DNA of 64,000 nucleotides from JBBSEX01 sp038239345 (GCA_038239345.1 JBBSEX010000002.1:1-64000); one strand, 5' to 3'. Shown: positions 9,469 through 19,009, counted from the first letter of the stretch. The notes: generated by a model not told the origin, from the letters alone. A program made the numbers and translations.

Positions 9469-11148
9469 ATGCGCAAGCTCGTGGTTTTTCTGGCGGTAGT
9501 GATTCTCGTTTTCGCCTGCGGGTGTAGCAAGCCGCGGAAATCCTTCGCGCAAATAGCCGACACATTCGTATACTCCAGTCTGGCGATTTCACCCGTCGGC
9601 GCCACAGCCGTCGGATATCACATAGACGCCGGAGTTCCTCTGGACGAAATGCTGGATGACGTTAGTGAGCCCGCCATCCAAGAGCATCGGAGATTCTATG
9701 CGGATTTCCGCGAATATCTCCGTACGCAGGTGAAGCGCGAATCCTTGCCACTGGAGGAGCAAGCCGATTACGACATCATTCAGGATCAAATTGCATTAGC
9801 GCTGCTGGAATTCGACACGATTCAAGACTACCGGCACAATCCGGCGATGTACGTGGAAACGGTCGGCAGTGCTCTGAATACGCCTTTTCTGCTGGAATAC
9901 GCACCAAAAGCGCAGCGCTATCGTCACATCATTTCGCGGTTAGAGAAGTTGCCGGTGTATCTGCGGCAGGCCGAGAAAAATCTGGTGAACGCTCCGCAAG
10001 TTTGGATTCGCGTAGCGCAGGAAGAGAACGACGGGAACATTGAACTTGTGGAGAAGACTCTTCGCGAGCAGGCTCCGGCGGAGTTAAAGGTTGCTTATAG
10101 CGAGGCTGCGCACGATGCGCTAGTGGCCCTGCGCGACTTCAGCGGGTTTTTGAAATATCGACTCACGGCGCAGGGCGATTGGCGCTTGGGGAAGAGAGTG
10201 TACGCCGAGAAATTTCGCTACGTCCTGCAGACGGATAAATCGCCCGAGGAGATGCTATCGCTGGCGGAGTTGAAGCTGGCCAGGTTGCGCGAAGAAATGG
10301 CGGCGCTGGGAAAGCCCCTTACGGTGGCGGCTGCCCTGGACAAAATTGCGAACAAGCATGCCACCCCGGAAACTTATTTATCGCAGGCTCGGGCGGATCT
10401 GGCGGAAGCCACGCAGTTCGTGCGAGAGAAGAAACTGTTGACGATGCCGCCGCGGCAGAACCTGGAAATAATCGAGACGCCCGAATTTATGCGAGGAGTC
10501 TACGCCGTCGGCGGCTTCAATCCGGCGCCGGCTCTGGAGCCCGATTTGCACGCCTACTATTGGGTAACGCCGATACCGAAAACCTGGCCGCAGGACCGCG
10601 TGGAATCGAAGCTGCGTGAGTACAACGATTATGGTTTGCAAATTTTGACGATTCACGAAGCGATGCCCGGACATTATGTGCAGGCCGAGGTTGCTGGAAC
10701 AGTGGAGCCGAAGTATCGGCGAGTGCTGCGTAAAGTCTACGGAAGTGGAACATACGTGGAAGGCTGGGCCGTATATGCGACCGAGTTGATGATAGGGGCC
10801 GGGTATCATAACGATGCCGATATGCGCCTGACGTTCTATAAACAGATGCTGCGAGTGGTGGCGAATACAATCATGGATATCCGCCTTCAAACCATGGGCA
10901 TGACGGAGCAGGAAGCGTTGACGCTGATGATGGATCAAACGTATCAGGAAAAAGAGGAAGCGACGGCAAAGTATCAGCGGGCGCAGCTTTCGTCGTGTCA
11001 ACTACCTATGTATTTCAGCGGATGGCAAAGTTGGCGCGACGTTCGGGATAACGCAAAGCGCCTTAGCCAGATGGAGTTTGACGATCGCGCGCTGAAAGAG
11101 GGCGCGGTTCCGATGCGAGCGTTATCGCGCTTGGTGGCGGGCCAGTGA
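9469..11148 (+). CDS. DUF885 family lipoprotein (putative metallo-hydrolase)
   Basis: A 559-residue protein. The N-terminus is a lipoprotein signal with a VFAC lipobox (Cys17), so it is probably anchored in the envelope. The body matches DUF885 proteins. Residues 396-402 read HEAMPGH, the conserved HExxxGH element of the family, and the C-terminal part contains the conserved YVEGWAVYATELM segment. The motif suggests a zinc peptidase-like fold, but no substrate is established for this member. The gene follows the phosphoesterase gene by 57 bases and overlaps the next gene by GTGA, so the three probably share a transcript. Confidence 0.85.
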   Translation: MRKLVVFLAVVILVFACGCSKPRKSFAQIADTFVYSSLAISPVGATAVGYHIDAGVPLDEMLDDVSEPAIQEHRRFYADFREYLRTQVKRESLPLEEQADYDIIQDQIALALLEFDTIQDYRHNPAMYVETVGSALNTPFLLEYAPKAQRYRHIISRLEKLPVYLRQAEKNLVNAPQVWIRVAQEENDGNIELVEKTLREQAPAELKVAYSEAAHDALVALRDFSGFLKYRLTAQGDWRLGKRVYAEKFRYVLQTDKSPEEMLSLAELKLARLREEMAALGKPLTVAAALDKIANKHATPETYLSQARADLAEATQFVREKKLLTMPPRQNLEIIETPEFMRGVYAVGGFNPAPALEPDLHAYYWVTPIPKTWPQDRVESKLREYNDYGLQILTIHEAMPGHYVQAEVAGTVEPKYRRVLRKVYGSGTYVEGWAVYATELMIGAGYHNDADMRLTFYKQMLRVVANTIMDIRLQTMGMTEQEALTLMMDQTYQEKEEATAKYQRAQLSSCQLPMYFSGWQSWRDVRDNAKRLSQMEFDDRALKEGAVPMRALSRLVAGQ

Positions 11149-12056
11149 AGACGACAGGGAGGGTATTCACGGCGGTTTTACTGATTGGGCTTGCCGGTTG
11201 TTCGGTCAAGAAGTTTGCGATTCGAAAGATGGGCGATTCTCTGGCGGGAAGCGGGTCAACCTTTTCTTCCGACGACGACCCGGAGCTGATCCGCAGTGCC
11301 GCTCCATTCAGCCTGAAGCTGATTGAAACGCTGCTGGCGGAAGATCCGAAGAATAAGAACCTGCTGTTGGCCGCGGCAAAAGGGTTCACGCAATATGCCT
11401 ACGCCTTTGTGCAGGAAGACGCCGATGAGATGGACGAGCGCGATAAGGTTGCGGCACAGGCGCTGCGAACCAGGGCGGCAAAACTCTACCTGCGAGCTAA
11501 AGCTTATGGATTGCGCGGATTGGAAGTGAAGCATCCGGGTTTCGCCGAGAAATTGCGGGCCAATCCAAAGGAAGCCGTGCAGGCCTTGTCGAAGGTCGAC
11601 GTACCCTTGATTTACTGGACCGGTGTATCGTGGGTGGCGGCTCTGGCGGTATCGCGCGATATGTTCATGCTGCCGCAAACTCCGCAGTTCGAGGCCCTAA
11701 TGGAGCGGGCATTGGAACTGGACGAATCGTATGATAAGGGCGCGATTCATTCGTTCTACATTTTGTATGAAATGAACCGGCTTACCGGCGGCCAGGGCGA
11801 TCGGGTGGCGAAGGCGAAACCGCATTTTAATCGCGCGCTGGAGCTCGGCGGCGGCCATCAGGGTGGACCCCTCGTCGCCTATGCCGGTGCGGTTTCGGTA
11901 GTGCAAGGGAACAAAACAGAATTCGTTGCGTTACTTGATCAGGCCTTGAAATTGGATGTGAGCGTGGAGCCGGATTACCGGCTGGTGAACCTCGTTGCGA
12001 AACGCCGAGCAAGATGGCTGATACAACATACGGATAAATTGTTCCCGAACCAATAG
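11145..12056 (+). CDS. TRAP transporter TatT-component family lipoprotein
   Basis: A 303-residue protein with a lipoprotein signal and LAGC lipobox (Cys19). The remainder is an all-helical, TPR-like array with features of TatT (PF16811): a LLLAAAKGFTQYAYAFVQ helix pair and the ALMERALELDESYDKGAIHSF region. TatT proteins normally form a ligand-shuttling complex with a TatP substrate-binding protein beside TRAP membrane subunits. No DctP, DctQ or DctM gene follows here; the next genes are an ABC ATPase and permease-peptidase. The start is a GTG overlapping the DUF885 stop (GTGA). Family assignment is fairly sure, role is not. Confidence 0.75.
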   Translation: MKTTGRVFTAVLLIGLAGCSVKKFAIRKMGDSLAGSGSTFSSDDDPELIRSAAPFSLKLIETLLAEDPKNKNLLLAAAKGFTQYAYAFVQEDADEMDERDKVAAQALRTRAAKLYLRAKAYGLRGLEVKHPGFAEKLRANPKEAVQALSKVDVPLIYWTGVSWVAALAVSRDMFMLPQTPQFEALMERALELDESYDKGAIHSFYILYEMNRLTGGQGDRVAKAKPHFNRALELGGGHQGGPLVAYAGAVSVVQGNKTEFVALLDQALKLDVSVEPDYRLVNLVAKRRARWLIQHTDKLFPNQ

Positions 12057-12072
12057 AGGAGCGTTTCATCAA

Positions 12073-12945
12073 ATGGAATTGCAAATTCAGAATCTCTCGA
12101 AAACATACGCCAATGGCGTGAAGGCCCTGGACAACGTTAGCTTGAACGTTCCTCTCGGCATGTATGGATTGCTGGGGCCGAACGGAGCCGGCAAATCGAC
12201 CCTGATGCGAATTCTGGCGACGCTGCTGGAGGCGGACACGGGACAGGTAACTCTAGGCGCCATCGATGTACTGCGGCAGAAGGATGAAGTTCGTAAGCGG
12301 CTTGGCTATCTGCCGCAGGATTTCGGCGTGTACCCAAAAATCTCGGCGCGCGACATGCTGGACCACATCGCGATGCTGAAAGGCGTGGTAAATGGGAAGC
12401 AGCGTAGCGAACTGATTGACGCGCTGCTGCAGCGAACGAACCTGTTCGACGTGCGTAAGAAAGCGCTATCGGGATTCTCGGGCGGCATGCGCCAACGCTT
12501 CGGTATTGCCCAGGCGTTGATCGGAAATCCGGAGCTGCTGATTGTCGACGAGCCCACGGCGGGACTGGATCCCGGGGAGCGCAATCGTTTCTACAATCTT
12601 TTAGCGGAGATCGGCGAGAACGTCATTGTGATTTTATCCACGCACATCGTGGAAGACGTGATGGAACTCTGTCCGAAGATGGCGATCATCAATAAGGGCA
12701 AGGTTTTGTTTGAGGGCGTACCGGAAGAATCAGTGGGGCGGCTGAACGGAAAGATCTGGCGAAAGATAATTCCAAAAGCCGAGATCAAGGATTACGAGCA
12801 GCGCTATCGCATCATCTCGACGAAGCTAATCTCCGGCCGGCCCTTAATCCACGTATACAGCGTCGATGCGCCGGGTGAGGGTTTCACTCCGGTGGAGCCA
12901 GGATTGGAAGACGTCTTCTTCTCGCGGATCGCGGAACTGGATTAA
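12073..12945 (+). CDS. ABC transporter ATP-binding protein
   Basis: A 290-residue cytoplasmic ATPase. Visible elements are the Walker A GPNGAGKST (about residues 35-43), the Q-loop in YLPQDFGVYP, the signature LSGFSGGMRQR, and the Walker B LLIVDEPTAGLDPGER. The extra C-terminal 60-70 residues are typical of ABC-2 type exporters. It starts 16 bases after the TatT-like gene and is followed 12 bases later by the membrane subunit, which carries an M1 peptidase. The pair probably forms one complex; the substrate is unknown, with peptides a possibility given the fused peptidase. Confidence 0.9.
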   Translation: MELQIQNLSKTYANGVKALDNVSLNVPLGMYGLLGPNGAGKSTLMRILATLLEADTGQVTLGAIDVLRQKDEVRKRLGYLPQDFGVYPKISARDMLDHIAMLKGVVNGKQRSELIDALLQRTNLFDVRKKALSGFSGGMRQRFGIAQALIGNPELLIVDEPTAGLDPGERNRFYNLLAEIGENVIVILSTHIVEDVMELCPKMAIINKGKVLFEGVPEESVGRLNGKIWRKIIPKAEIKDYEQRYRIISTKLISGRPLIHVYSVDAPGEGFTPVEPGLEDVFFSRIAELD

Positions 12946-12957
12946 AGGAGCCGCAAT

Positions 12958-15900
12958 ATGTTTTTCACTTTCCTGCGGTTCGAACTGAAAACCTGGCTCA
13001 CGTCGTGGATGCTGTGGATTTTCACGCTTATCATCGCCACTATAATTTTCGCTGCGTCCAGCTCGGACAAAATCACGGTAGGCGCCGCGTTAGGAAATAC
13101 GTATCGCAATGCGCCATACGTCATCCAGACCTATTATTCAATCATGTGTATTCTGACGCTGCTGATGACTGTGGCATTCGTCAACTCGGCGGCGTCTCGG
13201 GACTTCGCCTACAACACCCATCAGATTTTATTTTCGACACCCCTGCGGAAATTCGATTATCTGCTTGGACGCTATATCGGCGCCTCGCTCATATCGGTGA
13301 TTCCGATGGTGGGCATTTCGGTTGGCATTATCCTGGCTAAATACATGCCGTGGGTGGATGCCGAACGCTGGGGAGCGATTAACTGGCAAGCGCATTTGCA
13401 GAGCATTCTGGTATTCGCCATCCCGAATACGTTTTTCATCGCGGCAATCATTTTCGCGATTGCCGTGCTGACGCGAAGCACGGTGACGTCGTTCATCGGC
13501 GGCTTGCTGGTGATCGTGTTCTATACGGTATCTACCTCACTAACACAGGATTTAAAAAACGAGACCGCGGCGATTCTGCTGGACCCGTTCGGCATCACAG
13601 CGTTCTCCGTAATTACGAAATATTGGACCGTTGTGGAGAAGAACAGCTTATCGGTCGGTTTCACGGGTATGCTGCTGTGGAACCGGCTGTTATGGATGAG
13701 CGTCAGCGCGGTGATTTTCGTGTTCGCGTATCGGCGCTTTCGCTTCGCTGAACGAACGGAAAGAAAGAAGAAAAATAAAGCGAAGCTGGAAGCACCGCAG
13801 GTTAACCGCGTCATGCCCGCCGTTGAATTCGGATATGGGGTAAGCGCTCAAATTCAACAATTTCTGGCCACTCTGAGAGTTGAGTTCTGGGGATTAGTGA
13901 AGTCGACATCGTTCATTGTCATCGCAGCGGCCGCGTTGTTGAACATGATACCGTCGTTGATCTTGGCCGCTTCGGAAGGCTATGGCAACTCATCGCTGCC
14001 GGTGACTTACTGGATACTCGATCTAATCCAGGGTACGCTCTATCTGTTCCTGATCGGCATCATTACTTATTACGCGGGCGTAATGGTCTGGAAGGAACGC
14101 GACGCGCACATGGATGAGATTCAAGACGCGCTGCCGCACCCTAACTGGACTGGATATCTGGCGAAGTTCATCGCGTTATTGGGCGCGATCTTTATCATTC
14201 AAATTCTGGCGATGCTGACGGGCATTTCAGTCCAGGCCTTTCAGGGTTATCATCGCTTTCAGTTCGACCTCTATCTGTCGGAATTATTCTTCTTCGACTT
14301 CACGAGTTTTATCATGTTGGGCTCTCTGGCGTTTTTCTTTCACGTCATCATGCCGAACAAGTATGTCGGATATTTCGGATTTGTCACCTTCCTTGTGCTG
14401 AACGCCTTCGTCTGGCGTCCTCTGGGAATCGGGACGCGGCTGGTGAAGTTTGGCAGTACACCCCCGGTGGTCTATTCGGATATGTATGGGCGCGCGCCGT
14501 TTCTGGAAGGCTGGCTATGGTTCAGTTTGTACTGGCTGTTGTTCTGCGGATTACTGGCCGTGACGAGTATCTTGTTGTGGCAGCGGGGACGCCAAACGGA
14601 TTGGCATAGCAGGCTGCAAAACGCCGCCGCCCGCTTTCATGGCGGGATTCGCTTGCTGACCTTGGGCCTACTGGTTTGCTTTGTGGCGACCGGCGGCTGG
14701 ATTTTTTACAACACGAAGATCCTCAACACCATCACCACAGAGAAGGAAGCCGAGCAACTTCGCGCCGCTTACGAGAAAACGTACAAGCAGTACGAGACCC
14801 TTCCTCAGCCCCGGGTGACGGGCGATATCCATTACAAGATTGAAGTGTATCCGGAGTCGCGCAATCTGGTTATGGCTTCCGAGGAGACGATTGAAAACCG
14901 GACCGGTAAACCAATTCCGGAGGTGCACTTCACCGTCGATCGGGATTTTAAGACCGACATCAATCTGGAAGGTGCGTCGCTCCGAAACGACGACCAGCGG
15001 CTTTCTTATCGCATTTACAAGTTCGCATCGCCGATGCAGCCCGGTGAAAAGCGCCGCTTGCAGTTCACGGTGAAGAGCAACACGCGCGGGTTTGAAAACG
15101 CGGTAAGCAATCAATCTTTGGTGCAGAACGGAACCTTCTTCAATAACGGGATCGCTCCCCAGATCGGTTATCAGGCGGGGGGGGAATTGACCGATCGCAA
15201 TGATCGCAAGAAGCAAGGTTTGAAGGAAAAAGATCTGATGCCGGCGCTGGAGAAAAACTGCACGTCGGATTGCGTTAATACATATCTCAGCAACAACTCG
15301 GATTGGATCAATGTCGATACGGTGATCGGTACTTCGCCGGACCAGATCGCGGTAGCTCCAGGATCATTGCTGCGGGAGTGGACTGAAAACGGCCGGCATT
15401 ACTACAACTACAAGCTGGATCATTATTCGATGAACTTCTACTCGTTCATTTCGGCGAGATATGAAGTTGCCCGCGAGGAATGGAACGGCGTGAAGCTGGA
15501 GGTTTATTACGACAAGAATCACGCTTGGAACGTGCCCAAGATGATGCGCTCGGTTCGAAAATCGCTGGAGTATGACACGGCGAATTTCGGGCCGTACGCC
15601 CACAAGGAAGCACGGATCATCGAGTTTCCGCGAGTGGCGCGGTTTGCCCAGGCATTTCCGGGTACGATGCCTTATTCGGAAGCCATCGGGTTCATCGCGA
15701 ATCTGAAAGATCCGGAAGATATCGACATGGTGTATTACATCGTGGCGCATGAGATGGGTCACCAATGGTGGGCGCATCAGGTGATTGGGGCGAACATGCA
15801 GGGGGCCACGCTACTGTCGGAAACGCTGGCGCAATACTCGGCATTGATGTTGATGGAAAAAGAGTATGGCCGCGATACGATGCGCAAGTTTCTGAAGTAC

Positions 15901-16536
15901 GAAATGGATAATTATTTGCGTTCCCGGGGCCGGGAGCTATTGAAGGAACGTCCGCTGCTGCGGGTGGATGCGAGCCAGGGTTATGTTCATTACCGCAAGG
16001 GCAGCGTGGCGATGTATTACCTGAAAGAAATGATCGGCGAAGAGGCGATGAACCGGGCGTTGCACAAGGTAGTGCAGCAATATGCGTATGCGCAGCCGCC
16101 ATACCCTACGTCCTATGTGCTGGAAGATGCCCTGCGGGAGCAGACTCCGCCCGAATTTCAATATTTGCTGACGGACCTGTTGGATAACATCACGCTGTTT
16201 TCGAATCGGACGACGACGGCCAAGGCAAAAAAACGCGCCGACGGAAAATACGACGTCACCATTGTAGTGGAAGCGCACAAATTTAAGGCTGACGAGAAGG
16301 GTACCGAGACAGAGATCCCGATCAACGATACGATTGAAATCGGGGCTTTCGCCAAGCCGGCTAAGGGCAAAAAATACGGTAAGACGCTGCATCGGGAGCG
16401 CATTCGGATGACGGCCGCCCGGGGGACCTATACCTTCGTGGTGGATGAGCTGCCGGATAAGGCGGGGATCGATCCCTTCCTGTTGCTTATTGACCGGATT
16501 CCCGACGATAACATGAAGTCGGTGGATGTCAGTTAG
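12958..16536 (+). CDS. ABC-2 type permease fused to an M1 aminopeptidase-like domain
   Basis: A 1192-residue membrane protein. The first ~590 residues contain two ABC-2 type permease halves (many hydrophobic segments, e.g. near 10-35, 60-85, 100-125, 150-230, 315-345, 360-385, 400-500, 520-545). A further transmembrane segment near 570-585 leads to a C-terminal M1 peptidase region. The zinc site is clear: His931-Glu932-x-x-His935 in VAHEMGHQWW and Glu955 in LLSETLAQY. Such fusions are annotated as 'ABC transporter permease/M1 family aminopeptidase', chiefly in Acidobacteria and Bacteroidetes. The peptidase is predicted on the outer face of the cytoplasmic membrane. A PGEKRRL segment precedes it. 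ATP hydrolysis would be supplied by the gene just upstream. No strong terminator was seen after the stop. Confidence 0.9.
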   Translation: MFFTFLRFELKTWLTSWMLWIFTLIIATIIFAASSSDKITVGAALGNTYRNAPYVIQTYYSIMCILTLLMTVAFVNSAASRDFAYNTHQILFSTPLRKFDYLLGRYIGASLISVIPMVGISVGIILAKYMPWVDAERWGAINWQAHLQSILVFAIPNTFFIAAIIFAIAVLTRSTVTSFIGGLLVIVFYTVSTSLTQDLKNETAAILLDPFGITAFSVITKYWTVVEKNSLSVGFTGMLLWNRLLWMSVSAVIFVFAYRRFRFAERTERKKKNKAKLEAPQVNRVMPAVEFGYGVSAQIQQFLATLRVEFWGLVKSTSFIVIAAAALLNMIPSLILAASEGYGNSSLPVTYWILDLIQGTLYLFLIGIITYYAGVMVWKERDAHMDEIQDALPHPNWTGYLAKFIALLGAIFIIQILAMLTGISVQAFQGYHRFQFDLYLSELFFFDFTSFIMLGSLAFFFHVIMPNKYVGYFGFVTFLVLNAFVWRPLGIGTRLVKFGSTPPVVYSDMYGRAPFLEGWLWFSLYWLLFCGLLAVTSILLWQRGRQTDWHSRLQNAAARFHGGIRLLTLGLLVCFVATGGWIFYNTKILNTITTEKEAEQLRAAYEKTYKQYETLPQPRVTGDIHYKIEVYPESRNLVMASEETIENRTGKPIPEVHFTVDRDFKTDINLEGASLRNDDQRLSYRIYKFASPMQPGEKRRLQFTVKSNTRGFENAVSNQSLVQNGTFFNNGIAPQIGYQAGGELTDRNDRKKQGLKEKDLMPALEKNCTSDCVNTYLSNNSDWINVDTVIGTSPDQIAVAPGSLLREWTENGRHYYNYKLDHYSMNFYSFISARYEVAREEWNGVKLEVYYDKNHAWNVPKMMRSVRKSLEYDTANFGPYAHKEARIIEFPRVARFAQAFPGTMPYSEAIGFIANLKDPEDIDMVYYIVAHEMGHQWWAHQVIGANMQGATLLSETLAQYSALMLMEKEYGRDTMRKFLKYEMDNYLRSRGRELLKERPLLRVDASQGYVHYRKGSVAMYYLKEMIGEEAMNRALHKVVQQYAYAQPPYPTSYVLEDALREQTPPEFQYLLTDLLDNITLFSNRTTTAKAKKRADGKYDVTIVVEAHKFKADEKGTETEIPINDTIEIGAFAKPAKGKKYGKTLHRERIRMTAARGTYTFVVDELPDKAGIDPFLLLIDRIPDDNMKSVDVS

Positions 16537-16557
16537 CGATTCGGAACACAACCCGGC

Positions 16558-16587
16558 TTGACCCTTATAACGGAGATAAGTTATTCT
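16558..16587 (+). promoter_or_regulatory. Sigma-70-like promoter of rpsT
   Basis: TTGACC (16558-16563) and TATTCT (16582-16587) are separated by 18 bases and lie about 40 bases before the rpsT ATG. Position and hexamers fit a vegetative promoter. It falls immediately after the M1-fusion gene and lets rpsT be expressed on its own. Confidence 0.6.
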
Positions 16588-16626
16588 GATAGCTGGAAAT
16601 TGAACTAAGGAATGGTGTGTCAGTAG

Positions 16627-16896
16627 ATGGCTAATACGATATCCTCACTCAAGCGCGTGAGGCAGACTGAAAGAAAAACAACCGTAAACCGCTTCCGTAA
16701 GACTCGATTGCGGCACCAGGTACGGGCGATGCGCCGCTTGTTGGAACATAAAGATCCGGAAGGCGCGGCGAAGATTTTGCCGGCGACGTTTTCGATGATT
16801 GACCGGTCTGCGAAGTGGGGCATCATCAAGAAAAATACCGCTGCCCGCTACAAGAGCCGCATCACCTTGCGCATCCGCAAGCTAGCCACCAAGTAG
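16627..16896 (+). CDS. rpsT: 30S ribosomal protein S20
   Basis: An 89-residue, highly basic protein of the usual S20 length. The N-terminal MANTISSLKRVRQTERKT and C-terminal KNTAARYKSRITLRI stretches are typical of the family. S20 binds 16S rRNA early in small-subunit assembly. The gene is monocistronic, with a promoter about 40 bases upstream. Its TAG stop directly abuts the stop of the convergent holA gene with no base between, so the two transcripts must overlap at their 3' ends or end inside each other. Confidence 0.96.
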   Translation: MANTISSLKRVRQTERKTTVNRFRKTRLRHQVRAMRRLLEHKDPEGAAKILPATFSMIDRSAKWGIIKKNTAARYKSRITLRIRKLATK

Positions 16897-17964
16897 TTAT
16901 TTCGTTAGCGCGAGTATCAGCTCTTCCATCACAATTCGATCGTCGGGGCGTGCATCGCGCAGGCCACGATCGGCACTGAAAACTTTCTGTAACGCCACTT
17001 CCAGCTTCTTCTTGGAGAACGCCGACACTGTTTGATACACCTGATCGGCGCGATCCCGCCAAATGCGAACACCCAGCCCCGTGAAGTGCGCCTGAATCTG
17101 TGCCGCGCTTTTCAATCCGGCTTCCCGCGCCACCAATGCCATCCGAAATTGCGTGGCAAGGAAGGTCAGAGCGAGTGGTAAATATTCGCCGTCGCGGACC
17201 AGGGTTTCCAGCAAATCCAAGGATCGGATGCGGTCATTTCGTCCCATTGCCGAGACAAGGGCAAAGATCGTAGTCACTTGCGCATTGGGGATCAAGCGGT
17301 TGAGATCGTCTTCGGTTACCTGGTGCTGCTTACCGGCGTAGAGGCTGAGTTTTTCAATCTCCACCGCTAAGCGCGATGCATCCGCACCCAGGCTCTCCAC
17401 CAGCAAGCCGATCTCCGCGGGCGCGATCCGCAGATCCAACTGACGGGCCAGATTCTGGGCCAATGTTCGCGCCGCATCGGTGGTGAACGGCTTGAACTCC
17501 ACTTGCGATGGGATGGACCCGTAGAACTTAAGCAGGCGATCGAGCTTCGCCTTATCCTCATTGTCGAACGTGTAGCGGGAGCAATCGAAGACCAGCACGG
17601 TGTCCGGAGGCGGATCTTTCAAATAGCTTTGAATGGCGCTGGCCGATCCCTTAGGCGCAACCTCATCATCCTCGGCCGCAGCCGCGGCTCGACCCCGTGG
17701 AAGCGCCCCTTCGGCACTCGATACCCAGAGCAAACGGTTCACGGCAAATAGCGAAAAGGAGCGGGCATCGTCGATCACGGCTTCGAGCGAAGTCTCATCC
17801 AAATCGAGGTGCGTAAATCCACTCTCGCGATCTTCTAACGGCAGCGCCGAAGCAATCAAGGTACGGCGGCAACGCTGGCGATTATAGGCCTCCGGTCCAT
17901 AGAAAAGATAGGCCGGGGCCGGACGCTGCTTCTGCACCTGATTGAGAAATTGTTCGGGAGTCAT
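16897..17964 (-). CDS. holA: DNA polymerase III subunit delta
   Basis: A 355-residue protein of the family length. The N-terminus PAYLFYGPEAYNRQRCRRTL and the EIEKLSLYAGKQHQVTEDDL segment in the middle are typical of HolA. Delta opens the beta sliding clamp within the clamp-loader complex. It is the last gene of the minus-strand series, 3 bases after the GH19-like gene. In many bacteria holA directly follows lptE; here a GH19-like gene sits between the two. Confidence 0.93.
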   Translation of the reverse strand: MTPEQFLNQVQKQRPAPAYLFYGPEAYNRQRCRRTLIASALPLEDRESGFTHLDLDETSLEAVIDDARSFSLFAVNRLLWVSSAEGALPRGRAAAAAEDDEVAPKGSASAIQSYLKDPPPDTVLVFDCSRYTFDNEDKAKLDRLLKFYGSIPSQVEFKPFTTDAARTLAQNLARQLDLRIAPAEIGLLVESLGADASRLAVEIEKLSLYAGKQHQVTEDDLNRLIPNAQVTTIFALVSAMGRNDRIRSLDLLETLVRDGEYLPLALTFLATQFRMALVAREAGLKSAAQIQAHFTGLGVRIWRDRADQVYQTVSAFSKKKLEVALQKVFSADRGLRDARPDDRIVMEELILALTK

Positions 17965-17967
17965 TGG

Positions 17968-18954
17968 TTAGGCAATTGCTGTCAGTATAGCGGCAACCCG
18001 TTCAGCGAAGAGCTTGCCATAGGTGGTACTCCCGCTGATTTTAAATCCCATAAAAAAAAGCGATCCCACCGTCGTCCCGTTAAGAAGATTCGGATCCATT
18101 CCCAGATTTAGATAATTGCCGCTTCGGACGCTATGGGCGCGGATGGCTTCGGTCGCGACGATCAGGTCGGTGTGCTGAAAGAGGCGATCCCAATCGTCAT
18201 TCGTGCTATCGCTGGCGATTCGGATGGCGCTCAGATCTTTCCAGTTGTGGGCGAAATAATCGATGGTTGCATTGTCGCCCTGATACAGTTGCACGAACTC
18301 GATTAAGGGCAGGTAATTCGTCCGGCCGGTGGTTTGAATAAATCCTCGCCCGCGAAATTTTACGAAATCGGCTTCGGAGATGAAGCTCGGATTGAGAGGC
18401 GTATACGCCGTGGCGAAATCCCGGGGAAAGCTTTCCCCTTTCCAACATTCATCCGCGGTGCGCGCCAATTTAGCCCCAAGAGGTAGAGCGCCATGCGCCG
18501 CGATATAGCCCGGATCGTTGAATGAATTGAAGGCTGGCATGTTGCCGGAGAGCTTGTTATAAGAACGCTTGTCGCCGATTTTATCGAACAGGTACGACAT
18601 CCCCGGATGACCAGCTACTCCCATTTTTTCCGATCGGGGCCGGAAGTCGCCGCGGACTTCGTTAGACAGAATGCTCATCAGTGCCGCGAACTGCACTACC
18701 GTAATGCTGCCGCCGAACATCAGATTCAATTGGTTCCAGAACTGATGAAAGCCGATGCGATTTGCCGGCGTATCGATTAGGGTTACATCCGCCCAGGGCC
18801 CACGATTGGCCAGGGTGGCATTGAACCACGACCCATACTGGGCCCCCTTGCGGGCCGCAAAAAAGTCACTAAGACTGCCCCCATCCGCGAAACGAACGCC
18901 GGCGAAGGACGCCAGTGTCGCGGCGGTGATTACATTCGAATTGTTATCGGGCAT
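17968..18954 (-). CDS. GH19 chitinase/endolysin-like protein
   Basis: A 328-residue protein without an obvious signal peptide. Residues 201-214 read RGRGFIQTTGRTNY, the hallmark substrate-site motif of glycoside hydrolase family 19 and GH19-type endolysins. Candidate catalytic acids are Glu99 (LSNEVRGDF) and Glu109 (RSEKMG), spaced as in GH19. The enzyme would cut beta-1,4-linked GlcNAc/MurNAc polymers such as peptidoglycan or chitin. AGGAGAG precedes the ATG. The lack of a secretion signal suggests either export by another route, a phage-derived origin, or a non-classical role. The gene breaks the usual lptE-holA neighbourhood and has a hairpin in front of it. Activity is inferred. Confidence 0.75.
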   Translation of the reverse strand: MPDNNSNVITAATLASFAGVRFADGGSLSDFFAARKGAQYGSWFNATLANRGPWADVTLIDTPANRIGFHQFWNQLNLMFGGSITVVQFAALMSILSNEVRGDFRPRSEKMGVAGHPGMSYLFDKIGDKRSYNKLSGNMPAFNSFNDPGYIAAHGALPLGAKLARTADECWKGESFPRDFATAYTPLNPSFISEADFVKFRGRGFIQTTGRTNYLPLIEFVQLYQGDNATIDYFAHNWKDLSAIRIASDSTNDDWDRLFQHTDLIVATEAIRAHSVRSGNYLNLGMDPNLLNGTTVGSLFFMGFKISGSTTYGKLFAERVAAILTAIA

Positions 18955-18978
18955 GGAACGGCTCTCCTATAGAAGCAA

Positions 18979-19009
18979 GCCCGGCACAACTCGTGAGAGC
19001 AGGCCGGGC
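18979..19009 (-). terminator. Hairpin between lptE and the GH19-like gene
   Basis: GCCCGGC (18979-18985) pairs perfectly with GCCGGGC (19003-19009) around a 17-base loop. It lies 30 bases after lptE. The run of T residues expected on the minus strand is weak, so this may be a poor terminator, a processing site, or an attenuator in front of the GH19-like gene. Confidence 0.4.
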
